Assembly (NCBI RefSeq): GCF_029407905.1
Contig: NC_073626.1
Location: 106,087,982-106,151,981, forward strand
Origin: Bubalus kerabau
Lineage: Eukaryota > Chordata > Mammalia > Artiodactyla > Bovidae
Length of the DNA: 64,000 nucleotides
Direction: 5' to 3'
Below are positions 1 to 11,343 of the stretch, piece after piece; within the stretch, counting starts at the first letter, position 1; each line of letters opens with the position of its first letter. The notes beneath the pieces were generated by a model. That model was not told the origin of the DNA. It worked only from the letters and a program-made list of their open reading frames with translations, and searched no databases. A program made the position numbers and the translations under genes.

Positions 1-223
1 GACGGGCAGCGTCCCGGCAGCGCAGGAGGCGGAGTCTTGAGCGCGTGGGCGGACCCAGTGGGCGGGGCATGCGCCTGACGCGCCCCGAGGCCGCTGCGGC
101 CGCGGGCCGGGCGGGGCGGTGGCGGCGGCGGCTGCGGCCGCGGGGGAGGGGCCCGGCGTCAGCGCGTCGCCGGCTGGGCCGCGCCGGTGGCCAGGAGGGA
201 GAGACTAGGAGGAGGAGGAGGAG
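1..223 (+). other. Putative first exon (5'UTR) ending at a splice donor
   Basis: The sequence GAG|GTGAGTAG places a near-perfect mammalian 5' splice site at 223/224, right after a GGA-repeat purine stretch and inside the CpG island. An ATG at 69 opens a frame of 52 codons, very rich in Arg, Ala and Gly, that runs through the donor to a TGA at 225-227; if spliced it would stay open into exon 2. The composition looks like translated GC-rich UTR rather than a protein domain, so I treat it as non-coding or an upstream ORF. The exon's 5' end is not defined, and no partner acceptor could be identified. Confidence 0.6.
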
Positions 224-770
224 GTGAGTAGGCTCCGGGCTGGGGAGCCGCGCGGGCCGGCGGGGAGGCGGGGAGCGCAGCCCCTCCCCTCCGCTCCAAG
301 GCGCCCGCCTCGCGGGGCCGCGCGGCTCGGAGTTCCCAGAGGGGTTTTGGCGGCGGCCGCGGCGCAGGGAGCCGGGGGAGGGGTGGGGGGGCGGAGCTGA
401 GGGCCGCGCGGGCGGTGTGCTTCCCGGGCGCACGCGCTGCGCTGGCGGTGTCGCGGTCCGCCGCGCGCCCTGAGCCGGGCAGCCTGGCTGCTGCGTCTCA
501 GTCCTGCTGCACACTGGCCATTTTCTGACTCCCTTTTCTTGGGTTCTGCGTTTTTTGCGGGCCGGCTTCCCGCAGCTCGGCGCGCCGCTGCCGCCTCTTC
601 GCTCTGCCGCGGGAGTGGGTGGGGGCGCGTCGCCTTCTGGCTGGGAGGAGGCCAGGTTCCCGGGCTCGGCCGTAGGGCCCTCCTCGCCGATCTTGAGACT
701 GCCGGGCCGGTGGTCCTTCGCGCCGCGCGCCCGCAGGCCTGCCTGAAGGACCCTTTGCGTCTGGCCCAAT
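1..770. promoter_or_regulatory. CpG island / promoter region, open at the left edge
   Basis: Very GC-rich sequence with dense CpG, sharply different from the AT-rich remainder of the window; CpG density falls away after about 760. Perfect GC boxes (GGGCGGGGC, the Sp1/KLF type) lie at 60-68 and 109-117, and a YY1-like GGCCATTTT is at 516-524. No TATA box is seen. This is the usual picture of a broadly expressed CpG-island promoter. The island continues past base 1, so the transcription start may be outside the window. Which gene it serves is not recognised. Being a promoter is an inference from composition and motifs; a divergent minus-strand transcript is also possible. Confidence 0.85.
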
Positions 771-3388
771 TATCGCCCTCACTTTCCTGACCTCAGGAGC
801 CCCTTACTTAGTCTGCAGAGACTTAAGACCTCACTCACTCTGCGCACCCCCGCCACTTCTCTCCTATGAGGATCCAGCATACACTTTGTTTTAATCGGGA
901 TCCAGGCAGTTTGTACTGGTGGAAATGTCCTCGAAATTAATCCTGTAAATCCAGATACGTACCCAACAGCGAAGTTGCAGTACTATAGTAATTTAACCTT
1001 TAGTTTCGGGCGAGGTTTTTTTTTCCCCTCTCCTCTCTGGCGAAGGCAACTTTATAGTCTTCTGAGAACTGTACTGCATTAGATTATCTTCGAGATAATT
1101 CTTAAGTTAGCGCCTGGAGGCAGTGTGATGGGAGGTTCAAAGAGAAGGCTATGCACTTTTTCCTCCACCGTATCACAGTTTGAAGTGGAAAACGTGCGTT
1201 GACGGTGATTTTCCACATGAGGTGGGTTGCAGAGTGCAGCCCCCGTGAGCCGTGGCTCACCTTGGTTCCTGGGTGCTACCCCTGAAGTTGATTTTAAAGT
1301 TCAACAGAATGGTCAGGTAAAGGAGCTGCTGCAAAGAAATCCAGTATAATTCAATAGAGCCATTTTATTGGATTCTATTAACCTGTTTAACCTTAAACTA
1401 AAGCATGGCGGGAGTTTCATGTAGGAGCTCACATACAAAGTGCAATACTGAATTTTAATTGGTGCGTTCCAGGTTTGGTGTGGAATAGTCTCCTCAGCTC
1501 GCACTGCCTTTCATTATGCATTTTCCTTAGGATCTTGTTTTAAAGAAGCAGTTTTAGTATAGAGGTGGGAGGAGTACCCTTTGAATCATGAAACTTTCTT
1601 TGACGAACTTGAAAACTGGATAGGTAAAATCTGAACCTTGATACTAAGATAAGGTAGGAAACTGATGTTTATAGCATTACCACTTTGAGCAGTTAAGGCT
1701 TCTTTACTCTTATTTTGAAACCATGTTGACGTCTTAATTTCACGGACTGCAGAGGTACAGAATTTTCTGTTTGTGAGGAACTTTAGCAGCTGATTATTAG
1801 TTAGTTATTATTAATTTAATCCAGCGTCATTATTTTGCAGAGAGAAAGTAATCCAGATTCCCTGAAGAGATTTAACATGAACTAAAGAGAACTAGTTGAT
1901 TTAACTGAACACTTAAGTAGATACTTTAGACCTCCCCAATGGATATTTTTGTACCAAAATTTGTTTTGATTTTGATGTCTTAAAAGCCAAAAAATTACTA
2001 ACTTTTAATTTTTTCCCCATATTTTGGGTATAGGCCTTAGTCTGTGATTTGGACTCATTAGATACAAATTATATTTAAGGAGAGTTTACATTTTACCAAT
2101 TGAAATAGTAATTTCCAGTTTGTTTGAATTTAGTAACTATTTTCATTTCAAGAATGTTCATTCATATTCTTGATTCAGGTAGTCTGTGTCAATTCCAGGA
2201 GATTGGCATTCCGAGAATCCTAGAGTTATGATGTATGTAAACTTGATATAATAAAGAAGGTCTGTACGCATGTAGTCCTTGAATTCCATCATCCTCAGCA
2301 TCCCTTTTCTTAGTGGTCCTCAACGCAGAAGTCTGGAAGTTCTTACTGGCCTGGGGTGAATTTGCATCTCCCACTCCAGTGTTTACTGCAGGCATTTAGT
2401 AGAGACTTTTTGGCTTGTGTGCACTTTCCCTGGTGGGGGCTTCCTGTAAGATGGACTGTGTTTTATTCATCTGTGTATGCTTCATGTCAAGTGTAGTGGG
2501 TCCTTTGTAAATGCTTGTGGTTTTGTTGGGCTTAATCAAACTTAAGAAGGTAGCAGAGTGTCTGGAAGTCATGAATGATGATATTATAAACTTGAAATAT
2601 CTCATTTCCGTTTTTGTGTTGAATCAGATACTCTGTTAGGCTTAATTCCAATACTGAAAGAGGTAGCATGTATCTAATAATATTTTAGAAAATTTGAGGA
2701 AAAAGCTTAACATTGAGAATTTTATTCTTAAATATACGTTATCCACTGTGAAATTGGGGAAACACAGTGTTACTTAAACTTTCTGATAGGACACCACTTA
2801 GAGCTAAAATAATGCAGTTTTTCTACTGGAGCAAAGTTTGAAAATTGTGAATGAATGATCCTGATTGTTACCATAGGCCACATTTTAAGGCCACCTTCGT
2901 TTCACTTTATAAAGATATATTTTTCAGTATATAGACTCCTGGAAGCAACATGACTTTCAGAGTTCAGACTGCCTTTACAAGCTGTCTTTAAATGATACTT
3001 TAAACAGTTTTTGGCTGATGTGATGTGCTTCATGATGGATATACTGAAAAAATAAAGCAAAAACCCCAAACAAAAACACCAGGACCCCACTATATTTTCT
3101 TTTTCTCTTAGACGTATATTTTCTTTCTTTAATAGATTATTATAATGTTTTGTTTATTTAAAAAAAAATGAGGAAAATTTTCAAGCGTTTCTTTTGGAAA
3201 GTACCACCATTTGAATAGCCTTGGCAAATAATGTTTGGGCAAATGCAAGGCTGTTTCCATAGTGTTATTTCTGTTTGAATATGTTGAGTTATATAAATAA
3301 TAGTCTTCACAGGGACATCATCTTTGGACTACATGCACTTTTTTCCTCTCTCCTGACACTGTTACTAAAAACAGTTGTATAGTAGAGT
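224..3388 (+). other. Putative start of intron 1, no gene or recognised repeat after the island
   Basis: After the CpG island (to ~770) the sequence becomes AT-rich and looks single-copy. I see no repeat family I can name and no ORF with protein-like composition. Short frames around 1,313-3,090 on the minus strand are low-complexity chance frames. Intronic status depends on the exon-1 interpretation. Confidence 0.4.
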
Positions 3389-3515
3389 GTATGTATGTGT
3401 TGTGTATGTGTTAGTCGCTCAAGTCGTGTCTGACTCTTTGCGACCCCATGAACTCCTCTGTCCATGGAATTCTCCAGGCAAGAATACTAGAATGGGTTGC
3501 CATTTCCTCCTCCAG
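3389..3515 (-). mobile_element. Bov-tA/BovA SINE, truncated
   Basis: Antisense BovA body ('agtcgctcaagtcgtgtctg', then 'ttgccatttcctcctcca'). It lacks the tRNA-Glu head. A 9-bp direct repeat, tagtagagt, at 3380-3388 and 3516-3524 flanks it as a target-site duplication (TSD). Confidence 0.85.
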
Positions 3516-3524
3516 TAGTAGAGT

Positions 3525-4599
3525 ATGATGGTGCTTAATTTATAGGGAGCAAATAATTCCTCTTCTATCATTGCTGGTTCCTATGTCAGAACCAGGCTAC
3601 CTGGCCTGTCCACTCCTCGTTCTGTCTTTTCTACCCAGTTTTTGAACTGATTTTTAAGACTGAAAATACCTTAAGATCCTCAGCCCCTTCAGGAAGTGAA
3701 ATCTGGAATTATTCCAGTGCCCTGAGCATCCATTGCTTACTGAGATATGATGTCTTCTTACATCCTTTGCACATACTCAGTTTGACTATGAGATTCTCAT
3801 TTTGAAAAACGCTTTAACTCATGAGGAATTTTGAAACATATGCCATAAACATCTTGGGGAAGTATATGTAAAGCATGTAGACTATAAATATAGATTTAGA
3901 TGGAGTTAGGTTATAGAATCAGACAATTGGTAAGAATTAGTAAGAATGTCTAGTCCTTTTCTCCCACTCTTGAAGGTCACACTTAAGGCTTTTAGATTTA
4001 AGAATATAATTGTGAGTATTTATTTTTAAAAGTAAAGCAATTCCACAGTCTTTCCTTGCTATTGAATAGTCCATAGAGTTGATGTGTTTCTTGTATTATT
4101 CTTTTGTGTAGTTCATATCCTCTGCGGACCTGAACCTTGTCTTGAGCCTGCTCAAGAACTCTCCTGCTTGACCGTCTCTGTCTCCTTGCTGTCCTCTCTT
4201 CCCTTGGAACTGGGGCCTGGTCTTATCCATGGTGGATGGTTGGGGTCCTGCTTCAACCGTGACAGAGCTAGCAGAGTCAGAATGCTTTGATTCTACTTCT
4301 TAGGCTCACACGCACCGTATTGACTTGTCAGATACTGAGAACAGGACAGCTGAGAGCTGGGCTGTTTGGCTGCTATAATTTTAGCTTTTTTGAGGGTCAG
4401 CTTTTCATTTGCATCTGATACTAGAACACCCTGGTCACATACTCATTACTTCCTGACTGTTCTGCTCTTGGTTCTCTGCCTTCTTAGCTGAGTTAGTTAC
4501 TGGTTTATTTTTATCAGATTTTAGTGGTAACTAATTCTTTTCAAGTGTTTGATTTTCTACCCAGATCTTCTTGCAGTTTTGAGCTTTCATTTGACCAAG
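3525..4599. other. No gene seen; single-copy-looking DNA
   Basis: AT-rich sequence without a family I recognise. A 68-codon plus-strand frame at 4084-4290 is Leu/Ser-rich, lacks any domain signature, and is most likely chance. Confidence 0.4.
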
Positions 4600-4785
4600 T
4601 ATCTGTTAGTCCACCAAGTTTCCCATAGTGTGTTTTTTCATTATCTTTCTTTCCTTCTAGACTCTATATTCCTCGAGTGTTGGGACTGAATTTGTGCTGT
4701 TCCTGACAGTGTCCTCAACACTTACTGCAGTGCCTGACACATAGCAGGTGATAGACAATATACAAATATCGATTGGATGTAATCA
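4600..4785 (+). mobile_element. L2 LINE 3' end, degenerate
   Basis: Contains the worn L2 3' sequence: 'tgggactgaatttgtgctgt', then 'cactgcagtgcctgacacat'-like text followed by an AATA-type tail. Heavily diverged; the start is approximate. Confidence 0.5.
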
Positions 4786-6396
4786 ACAGTAAGTCTGTTA
4801 TCAGTATTGGAAACCAGTGTTCATATAGAAATTGAGAATTCTTATAAGAAGTTCAGACATTTCATTGCCATCATTAGTACCAGAGAGTCTGTGTATTTTA
4901 AATTATAAGCATATCCACGTACAAAATTAGTCACAGTCATCTGGCAGGACATTTATTTAAGGAGGAAAAGCATATAGTTTTTACTATGTATTGTTAGGTG
5001 TTGCTCACTTAGAGTTTTCTTGAGTTTGATTAAATGTATATATTTTATATTTCTTACAAATAGAAGTTTTATGGCACTATAAAGAAGTGAATTTAATGGC
5101 CCTATTTTTGTTCATTAGTAATTATATACTGTAGAGTAAATTCTCATTAAAAGGCCCTTAAATGCCTGCTCATAAAAAAGAGAGACCTCTTTGATTTTGT
5201 TCTCCGTACAATCCCAGTTATTGTATTGAGGCAAGTCATCAAACTCTTTAGTAGTCTAAAACCTTTAATATGGTTTCAGAACAGTAGTCATGTATTGAGT
5301 ATCCAAATTACCATGTCTGTAACAAGTAATGCAGACACTTATTAAAAAGGTAATGACCATAACTTTTCTTGTAGAATTTCTTGTGCTAATTTTTTAAAGA
5401 GGAGTTTTGAACTAAATTTCCCGTGAAGGCCAAAATCTCATACTTTTAATGATGGTGAAGTATATGTGTAGTGTAGAGAGGAGGGGGTGGTAATTTTTGT
5501 AGTGGTATTTTTAAGTGGACAGTTTACTAATTATGTTGAGGTAAACACTTTACAACTCTTAAGAAGAAAACTTCAATTATCTGAATGAAATGAGGTACAT
5601 GAAATTAATTCAGATAAGTGAGGGAATCCTTAGTGTAAATGATGCATGTCAAGGGACATGACCTCAATCTTGATTTTTTTTTTTTTTTCTATATATCTGT
5701 CAGCTGGTTTTACATTACTAGATTCTGATTCTTTTTGGTCATGCTGGGAATCATTGATGGAGGAGGTAAGGTTTGCTCTGTAATTTTTTTTTATCTTTGC
5801 CACAGAGGGAATCCAGAATATGGTATTCTGTGACAAGTGTAATTGCTCATCTCTTGCCTGTAATGCCTGCCCTTTTAGGTGGTACACCACAGCCTTCCAT
5901 TTTGTCACCTTCCTGTCAAATGTCAAGTGTGTGTGCGGACTCCTTGAGAATACAATGGGCTTGAAATTAAAGCCACATTCCTCTGTCCAAGCTCAAGATG
6001 TTTATATTTCTGCAAGTTCTTACAACAAGTTGTGAAGGTGAATTGAGCTGGATAAACCTTGATTCTATTCCTTTCCGCCTTGGGGTTTAATATTAAGCAA
6101 CAGTTTGTACTGTAAGCCCTTGAAATAGAAACAAACATTGGGCCATAACCCTTGACTTTTGCAAATTATAACTTGAAATTAAAATTTTTCTGATTGATTA
6201 GAGTTTTATTGTCTTAGGGTAATGATTTCTGCTGCTGTTTACTGAGGTTTGCAGCATTCCTGGGTTCCTGGCATCTGAAAGTTGTTGTGCAATCTGTAGG
6301 TAGCCTGTGGCTCTCCTCTAGGCCATTTTTTGTTGTTTTGTTTTTAAACAGAGGTAGGCTTATTTTAGCCACAGAGATGTGTGCTATCTGACACCT
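4786..6396. other. No gene seen; single-copy-looking AT-rich DNA
   Basis: Several chance frames overlap at 5,630-6,140 on both strands around a T-run near 5,676. None shows a domain, a good splice context or protein-like composition, so none is annotated. Confidence 0.4.
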
Positions 6397-6464
6397 CTGT
6401 AACTGAATTTTATTTCTTTCTTCAACATTACTGTAACTGAATTTTATTCCTGTCTTCAACATTA
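6397..6464. repeat. 34-bp tandem duplication, two copies
   Basis: The unit at 6397-6430 begins ctgtaactgaattttatt and ends ttcaacatta. It is repeated head-to-tail at 6431-6464 with two substitutions. Confidence 0.9.
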
Positions 6465-6674
6465 CCTATAGATGCTTTACTGAAATCACCTTAGAACATG
6501 GCTTTTTATTTTCAGCATGCACCAGCTTCCTTTTCATCTCTTGATCTTTGAGATGCAAGATGATTCATATGTTGATTGCCTTGGTTAGAGTTGTTATGAT
6601 ATCAGCAAGCTCTGTATACAGACCTTGTGAACAATTCCTACGTCATTGCCTTCTTTAATATATGCAGGCCATGT

Positions 6675-6835
6675 AATTGAAGAGTTTAGGCTTCAGGGTC
6701 AGTCCAGACTGATTTTGACTGTACCATTTGTGAACAACATGTCTTTGGGGGAAGTTAGTTACTTCTCTGGGTTTCAGGTTTTTCATCTGTAATACTGAAA
6801 TATCAGCTGAGTGTATTGAGTATTTTTTTTTTTTA
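6675..6835 (+). mobile_element. MIR SINE, degenerate
   Basis: Follows the MIR core and 3' pattern: a 'gttagttacttctctgggtt' segment equivalent to the family 'aagttacttaacctctctg' core, then 'tcatctgtaatactgaaat'. Boundaries are approximate. Confidence 0.6.
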
Positions 6836-6956
6836 ATAAGAGAAAGCTTATCAGTATTGATTCATTGTCCTGTTCACAGCTAAGTGTCTAATAATGTGAA
6901 TTAGTGAACTATTATCTGGATCATATACTATTTTAAAGGGAAGTAGACTTTGTTCT

Positions 6957-7241
6957 TGGAGAAGGCAGTGGCACCCCACTCCAGTACTCTTGCCTGGAAA
7001 ATCCCATGGACTGAGGAGCCTGGTAAGCTGCAGACCATGGGGTCGCGAAGAGTCAGACACGACTGAGCGACTTCACTTTCACTTTTCCCTTTCATGCATT
7101 GGAGAAGGAAATGGCAGCCCACTCCAGTGTTCTTGCCTGGAGAATCCCAGGGACAGGGGAGCCTGGTGGGCCGCCGTCTATGGGGTCGCACAGAGTCGGA
7201 CACGACTGAAGCGACTTAGCAGCAGCAGCAGCAGCAGCAGC
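6957..7241 (+). mobile_element. BOV-A2 SINE, complete, with AGC tail
   Basis: Two BovA monomers joined in tandem: the first starts tggagaaggcagtggcaccc, the second starts near 7,100 with 'ggagaaggaaatggcagccc'. Each carries a 'gggtcgc...agtcgga/agtcaga...cgactga' end. It finishes in eight AGC units (7218-7241). A perfect 12-bp TSD, agactttgttct, flanks it at 6945-6956 and 7242-7253, so both ends are certain. Length and structure match an intact family member. Open frames across it on both strands are not host genes. Confidence 0.97.
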
Positions 7242-7404
7242 AGACTTTGTTCTAGTTTATGACAGAAATAGTCAATTAGCAAGAATTATTACAAATAGAG
7301 GCCTTGCTCAGTTGTCTTGTTTAAAACTATGTAAGACTTTTGTAATCATCAGTCTATTTATATGCAAAGGATATGTTGATAATTGGTATAGGAAAGCAGA
7401 ATGT

Positions 7405-7570
7405 GTACTGTACTCTTAGGAGTGAGACAGACTTGGATTTAAATATAGATGATCTAACAGTTGGGTCACCTTGGGCAGGATACTTTACTTTTTTGATTAC
7501 AAGTTTCATCTGTAAAATGGTATTAAAGTATAAAGAGTTAAGGGAAAGGGGATGTTAATAAAAAGGTTGT
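7405..7570 (+). mobile_element. MIR SINE
   Basis: Order of MIR landmarks: 'gtgagacagacttggattta' (B-box region), then 'ttgggtcaccttgggcagga', then 'tttcatctgtaaaatggtat'. Ends are approximate. Confidence 0.7.
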
Positions 7571-7601
7571 TAAGACTAATATGAGGTAGGCAAAATACTT
7601 A

Positions 7602-8024
7602 AAGTAAAAGTGAAAGCTGCTTCAGTTCAGTTCAGTCACTCAGTTGTTTCCGACTCTTTGCGACCCCATGAATCGCAGCACGCCAGGCCTCCCTGTCCAT
7701 CACCAACTCCCGGAGTTCACTCAAACTCATGTGCATGGAGCCGGTGATGCCATCCAGCCATCTCATCCTCTGTCGTCCCCTTCTCCTCCTGCCTGCAGTC
7801 CCTCCCAGCATCAGGGTCTTTTCCAATGAGTCAACTCTTCACATGAGGTGGCCAAAGTATTGGAGTTAAAGCCGCTTAGTCGTGTCCAGCTCTGTGACCC
7901 CATGGACTTTACAGCCATGGAATTCTCCAGGCCAGAATACTGGAATGGGTAGCCTTTCCCTTCTCCAGGGGATCTTCCCAGCATTACAGGTGTATTCTTT
8001 ACCAGCTGAGCCACAGGTAAAGCC
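7602..8024 (-). mobile_element. Bov-tA SINE split by a BovB insertion
   Basis: Antisense Bov-tA. Its 3' end is at 7602-7622 (aaagtaaaagtgaaagctgc) and resumes at 7868-8024, ending in the tRNA-Glu-like head 'accagctgagccac...aagcc'. The BovB piece at 7623-7867 sits between, flanked by aaagctgctt (7613-7622) and aaagccgctt (7868-7877), a 9/10 match duplicated from the SINE itself. The SINE is therefore older than the BovB copy. Confidence 0.85.
7623..7867 (-). mobile_element. BovB LINE 3' end fragment, nested in a SINE
   Basis: Antisense BovB 3' end: starts with TTCAG repeats (the ACTGA tail of the family), then 'aatcgcagcacgccaggcc' and 'tcaccaactcccggagttca', and stops in 'ggccaaagtattggag'. 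Strongly 5'-truncated. It covers only the C-terminal end of the reverse-transcriptase ORF and the short 3' UTR. Confidence 0.92.
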
Positions 8025-8084
8025 AGAATCCATACTTACTGGTAATTATTGACACTTTGGAAGTGTGGCGTTAGTTTTCTGCAC

Positions 8085-8205
8085 TTCAGGCTTCCTCATC
8101 TGTGACATGAAGGTCAGAGAATAGATAGAGTTACGAGGATTAAATGACATAATACCTGTCAGAGGTCATTACATGTTAATCACTACGGTTATTTATATTA
8201 TTATT
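8085..8205 (+). mobile_element. MIR SINE 3' part, degenerate
   Basis: 'cttcctcatctgtgacatga', then 'gaggattaaatgacataata', followed by a loose ATT-rich end, in the order found in MIR. Confidence 0.6.
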
Positions 8206-8339
8206 TCACTTTCAGAACAAATTGGACCAACTTTGAGTTAAAAGGAAATAATTCATACAGGTATTTAGTGTATTTTTTATGTTGGAGGGCATTTACTGTA
8301 GATTTGAAGATGGCAAGTTATCATTCATTAGCTTTCAGT

Positions 8340-8510
8340 GTTTTCTTAAGACAGCAGTAGTCCACAAGTTGTGGTATGTAAGCCTGTTGGTGAGTCACTG
8401 GGACCCTTTCAAGGGGATCCATTAGGTTAAAATTATCTTTATGGTAATACTAACATTGTCCTTTTCCACTGTTTTTACATTTGCTCTGCTGATACTAGTA
8501 GTAGTAGGTA
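8340..8510. mobile_element. Possible old hAT-type DNA transposon remnant
   Basis: 'ccctttcaaggggatccatt' and 'aaaattatctttatggtaat' resemble the interior of a widespread old mammalian hAT-related repeat. I cannot name the family and see no ends or TSD. Confidence 0.3.
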
Positions 8511-8520
8511 AGTAGGTAAA

Positions 8521-8632
8521 ATCAGTTCAGTTCAGTTTAGTTCAGTCGCTCAGTCATATCCGACTCTTTGCGACCCCATGAATTGCAGCACGCCAGGCCT
8601 CCCTGTCCATCACCAACTCCCGGAGTTCACTT
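8521..8632 (-). mobile_element. BovB LINE, extreme 5' truncation
   Basis: Only the last ~112 bp of BovB, antisense, from the TTCAG tail to 'caccaactcccggagttcac'. The direct repeat agtaggtaaa occurs at 8511-8520 and 8633-8642 and reads as a 10-bp TSD, though it lies in TAGGTA-rich sequence. Confidence 0.9.
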
Positions 8633-9422
8633 AGTAGGTAAATAGTAAATAGTAGTAGGTAAAACTGAATATCTTAGTAGATATTAAATGTCAGTGGCAC
8701 CAGACTCTACTAGTAATCATCATATTCTTCACTGCTATCCATTCGTGGTTTAAAAAAAAAACAAAAAACCCAAAACAAAAACTCAAAAAAGCCAATTTTA
8801 CTTGAATGTCCTTAATGAAGCAGTAAAAATTATTAGTTTTATTAAATTTTGATCCTTGAATGCATTGTTTTAATATTCTATATATGATGTTTGAGTATTT
8901 TATATATGTTTGATATTTCATATGTGATGGTTTTATATTCTCTGTCTATATATGATGAGATAGGAAATACGCAAAAGGCACTTCTGCTGTATATCCAGAG
9001 TATTTTATCTCAAGGAAAACCCTTAAGTATTCTTCTGAGTTGCAAGCTGAATTAGCCATATTTTACATGAAATATCATTTTTGCTTGAAAGATCGAATAC
9101 CAGACAAACCATGATTATTTAGACTTAGATATCTGGCACTCATTTTCTTGAAAATGAATAATGTGATCTTTTGTTCACGTCAGGGAAAAACAATCGACAA
9201 TATTTGTTGCTGATGATAAAATTTTAACTTTCTAGGGAAAATTAAAATTTTGGAAATCTTACATCAGCTGCTGTGTTCTTGTCAGCTTCTCAGTACTTAA
9301 AGAGTTTTGCAGTGGGATGGGTGGTGATGTTATGAATGTGAATTTTTGCTGTGGTGTTATGTCAGGATCGTCAATGTTTATATAACTCAATGGACATGAA
9401 CTTGGGCAAAATTCAGGCGAAT

Positions 9423-9507
9423 GTGAGGGACAGGGAGGCCTGGTGTGCTGTAGTCCATGGGCTCACAAAGAATTGGACATGACTGGGTGACTGAACAACA
9501 ATAATTC
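9423..9507 (+). mobile_element. BovB LINE 3' end, ~85 bp
   Basis: 'gagggacagggaggcctggt' to 'tgactgggtgactgaacaac': the last codons and 3' end of BovB, somewhat diverged. No TSD is evident. Confidence 0.8.
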
Positions 9508-10029
9508 AATGAAACAATATTTTCAAAGTGATCAATATTCCAAAATTATGGTAAAAGACCCTTACAGAAAGCATGTAACAGAATACAGAAAGCTTATGTG
9601 ATATTCAATTTCATATTACAGCTAGCCCACAAGCTCTTCTACTTGTCAAGTTTTGGTGTAGTATCAAAGAACATCCATAATTCTCAAAAATGATATTAAT
9701 AATACTATATACTTCCTTTTTTCTCACTGCATACTTGTGTAGGGCTGTTTTCATGTAGTTCAGTCAAAGCAGGTATCACAACAGATTGTATGTAGAAGCA
9801 GATAAGAGAATCCAGCTGTCCTCTGTTAGGTTAAACATGAAATAAATTTGCTAAAGTTGTAAAGGTATGTCATTTTTAATGCCAAAGTTTTTTGTATAGT
9901 AATTTTTCAAAAGTATATTCTCATATTAACATGTCATTAAAATTTTAAAATGAATCACTCAGAGGAAAGCAGAGCATATTTTTGTACAAAACTGGAACTT
10001 AATCATTGTCTTACACATTCTAGAAATGG

Positions 10030-10150
10030 AAAATAATTTGTTTCATTCAACAGATATTTGTAGAGTGTATATGAATAAGCAGTTTCCACTCTGTAGGAAC
10101 TCAGCCTTGATAGAGAGATGAAATAGATGTCTGCATTTTCAGATACTAAG
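10030..10150 (-). mobile_element. L2 LINE fragment, antisense
   Basis: 'tttcattcaacagatatttg' followed by 'gtaggaactcagccttgata' is the antisense L2 3' end ('caaatatttattgag...'). Degenerate. Confidence 0.45.
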
Positions 10151-11299
10151 CAGTTCACTGAAAAAGTGCTTTAATAAAATATTTACTTAATATTGCATTT
10201 TTTTAACTAAAAGAAAAGTAAACTCTAAATGCTATTTTATTACCTGATTTTCTTCCCATTAACACTGTAGAGCAACCCTTTTTTCTTCTTGTTAATATTT
10301 ACATATCTATGATTTCATTTTATAATAATGAAAAATTGGAAACAGCCTGTGTCCATGGATGGGAGAATCAGCTTAATTGTGTGGTATCTCATATATAAAT
10401 TTTTAAATTATAAGTCAAGCTTAAAAAATTTAAGATGAATCAGTAGTTAAAATTTTCTCCTTTAATTCTTGATATAGTAAATACTGATAATTATAACTCA
10501 TATTAAGAAAAATAACTCTTGGAGTCCTCAGTTTTCAATAGTGCACAGAGGCCTGATGCTAGGAAGTTTGAGAACTGTTTAAGGAAATTAGGGTAGATTC
10601 ATCAAGTGAAAGTTCTAAAGTTGTAATATTTTGCATATTCCTTTGGAATATGGACTACTTACCTCTAGTTTCTTTTTCTAGTTGTAAGGATATGTCACTA
10701 GTTGGCGTTCTGTGTCATTCTCCAAGCAGGCAGAAGTTTCCTGTGTGTGTTTTTAAAAAAGATTTTCATTTTTATTTAAGATTGATGCTACCTAGATTGT
10801 TGCTACTCAGAATTGAGATAATGGTTAATGGTGACTCCATCAGTGTATTCATTCTTGACACCACTCTTTTGGTTGTGAGCTATTCATGCAGTTTTAAGAG
10901 CTGTTCACCATGGCAGGTTTCTTCAGGATTGCAGTGAAATCCCCTTTCCTAAAAATAAACTGCCATTTTCTCTGAAGTCTTCACTCTAGGCTAATTTGTC
11001 TGCTATCAAGTCTTCCTGATACTTCATAGCTAGTTTTTAGATGGTCAGTCCACAGCTTATGAATGTGTTTGTGAATTAGTTAATTGCAACAATATAATAT
11101 GCATTAGAGATGGGTTCTATAGTGCCATTAATACTATGGGCATAGCCTTGTTTTGGATTATTAACATCTTTCTGTAGGGAATTATATTCTGACTCCTGGA
11201 AGTCTAGCCAAAATCATTACTTCATTGCAGTCCCAGTGGCAAGAGGCCCCCTTTTTTTGCTTGTAATAGAAATAGCAATGCTAAAGCTTTTTTAAAAAT

Positions 11300-11343
11300 A
11301 ATGTTAATTTTTATTGGAGTACAGTTGCTTTACAGTGTTTTAG
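11300..11343 (-). mobile_element. Ruminant L1 3' end, tiny antisense fragment
   Basis: 'ttttattggagtacagttgc' followed by 'tttacagtgtt' matches the antisense L1 3' UTR common in ruminants. The flanks taaagcttttt and taaggctttaa agree at 8 of 11 positions, which is too weak to call a TSD. Confidence 0.5.

Noticed and set aside
498..782. 94-codon minus-strand frame in the CpG island
   Set aside because: Arg/Ala/Gly/Pro-rich translation of GC-rich DNA, overlapped by other frames on the plus strand. Long frames arise by chance in islands, and no domain is visible.
6928..7262. Overlapping frames of about 70-91 codons on both strands
   Set aside because: They lie wholly in a BOV-A2 SINE and its TSD. 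The translated text (for example 'RPHGLQLTRLLSPWDFPGKS') recurs wherever these SINEs occur.
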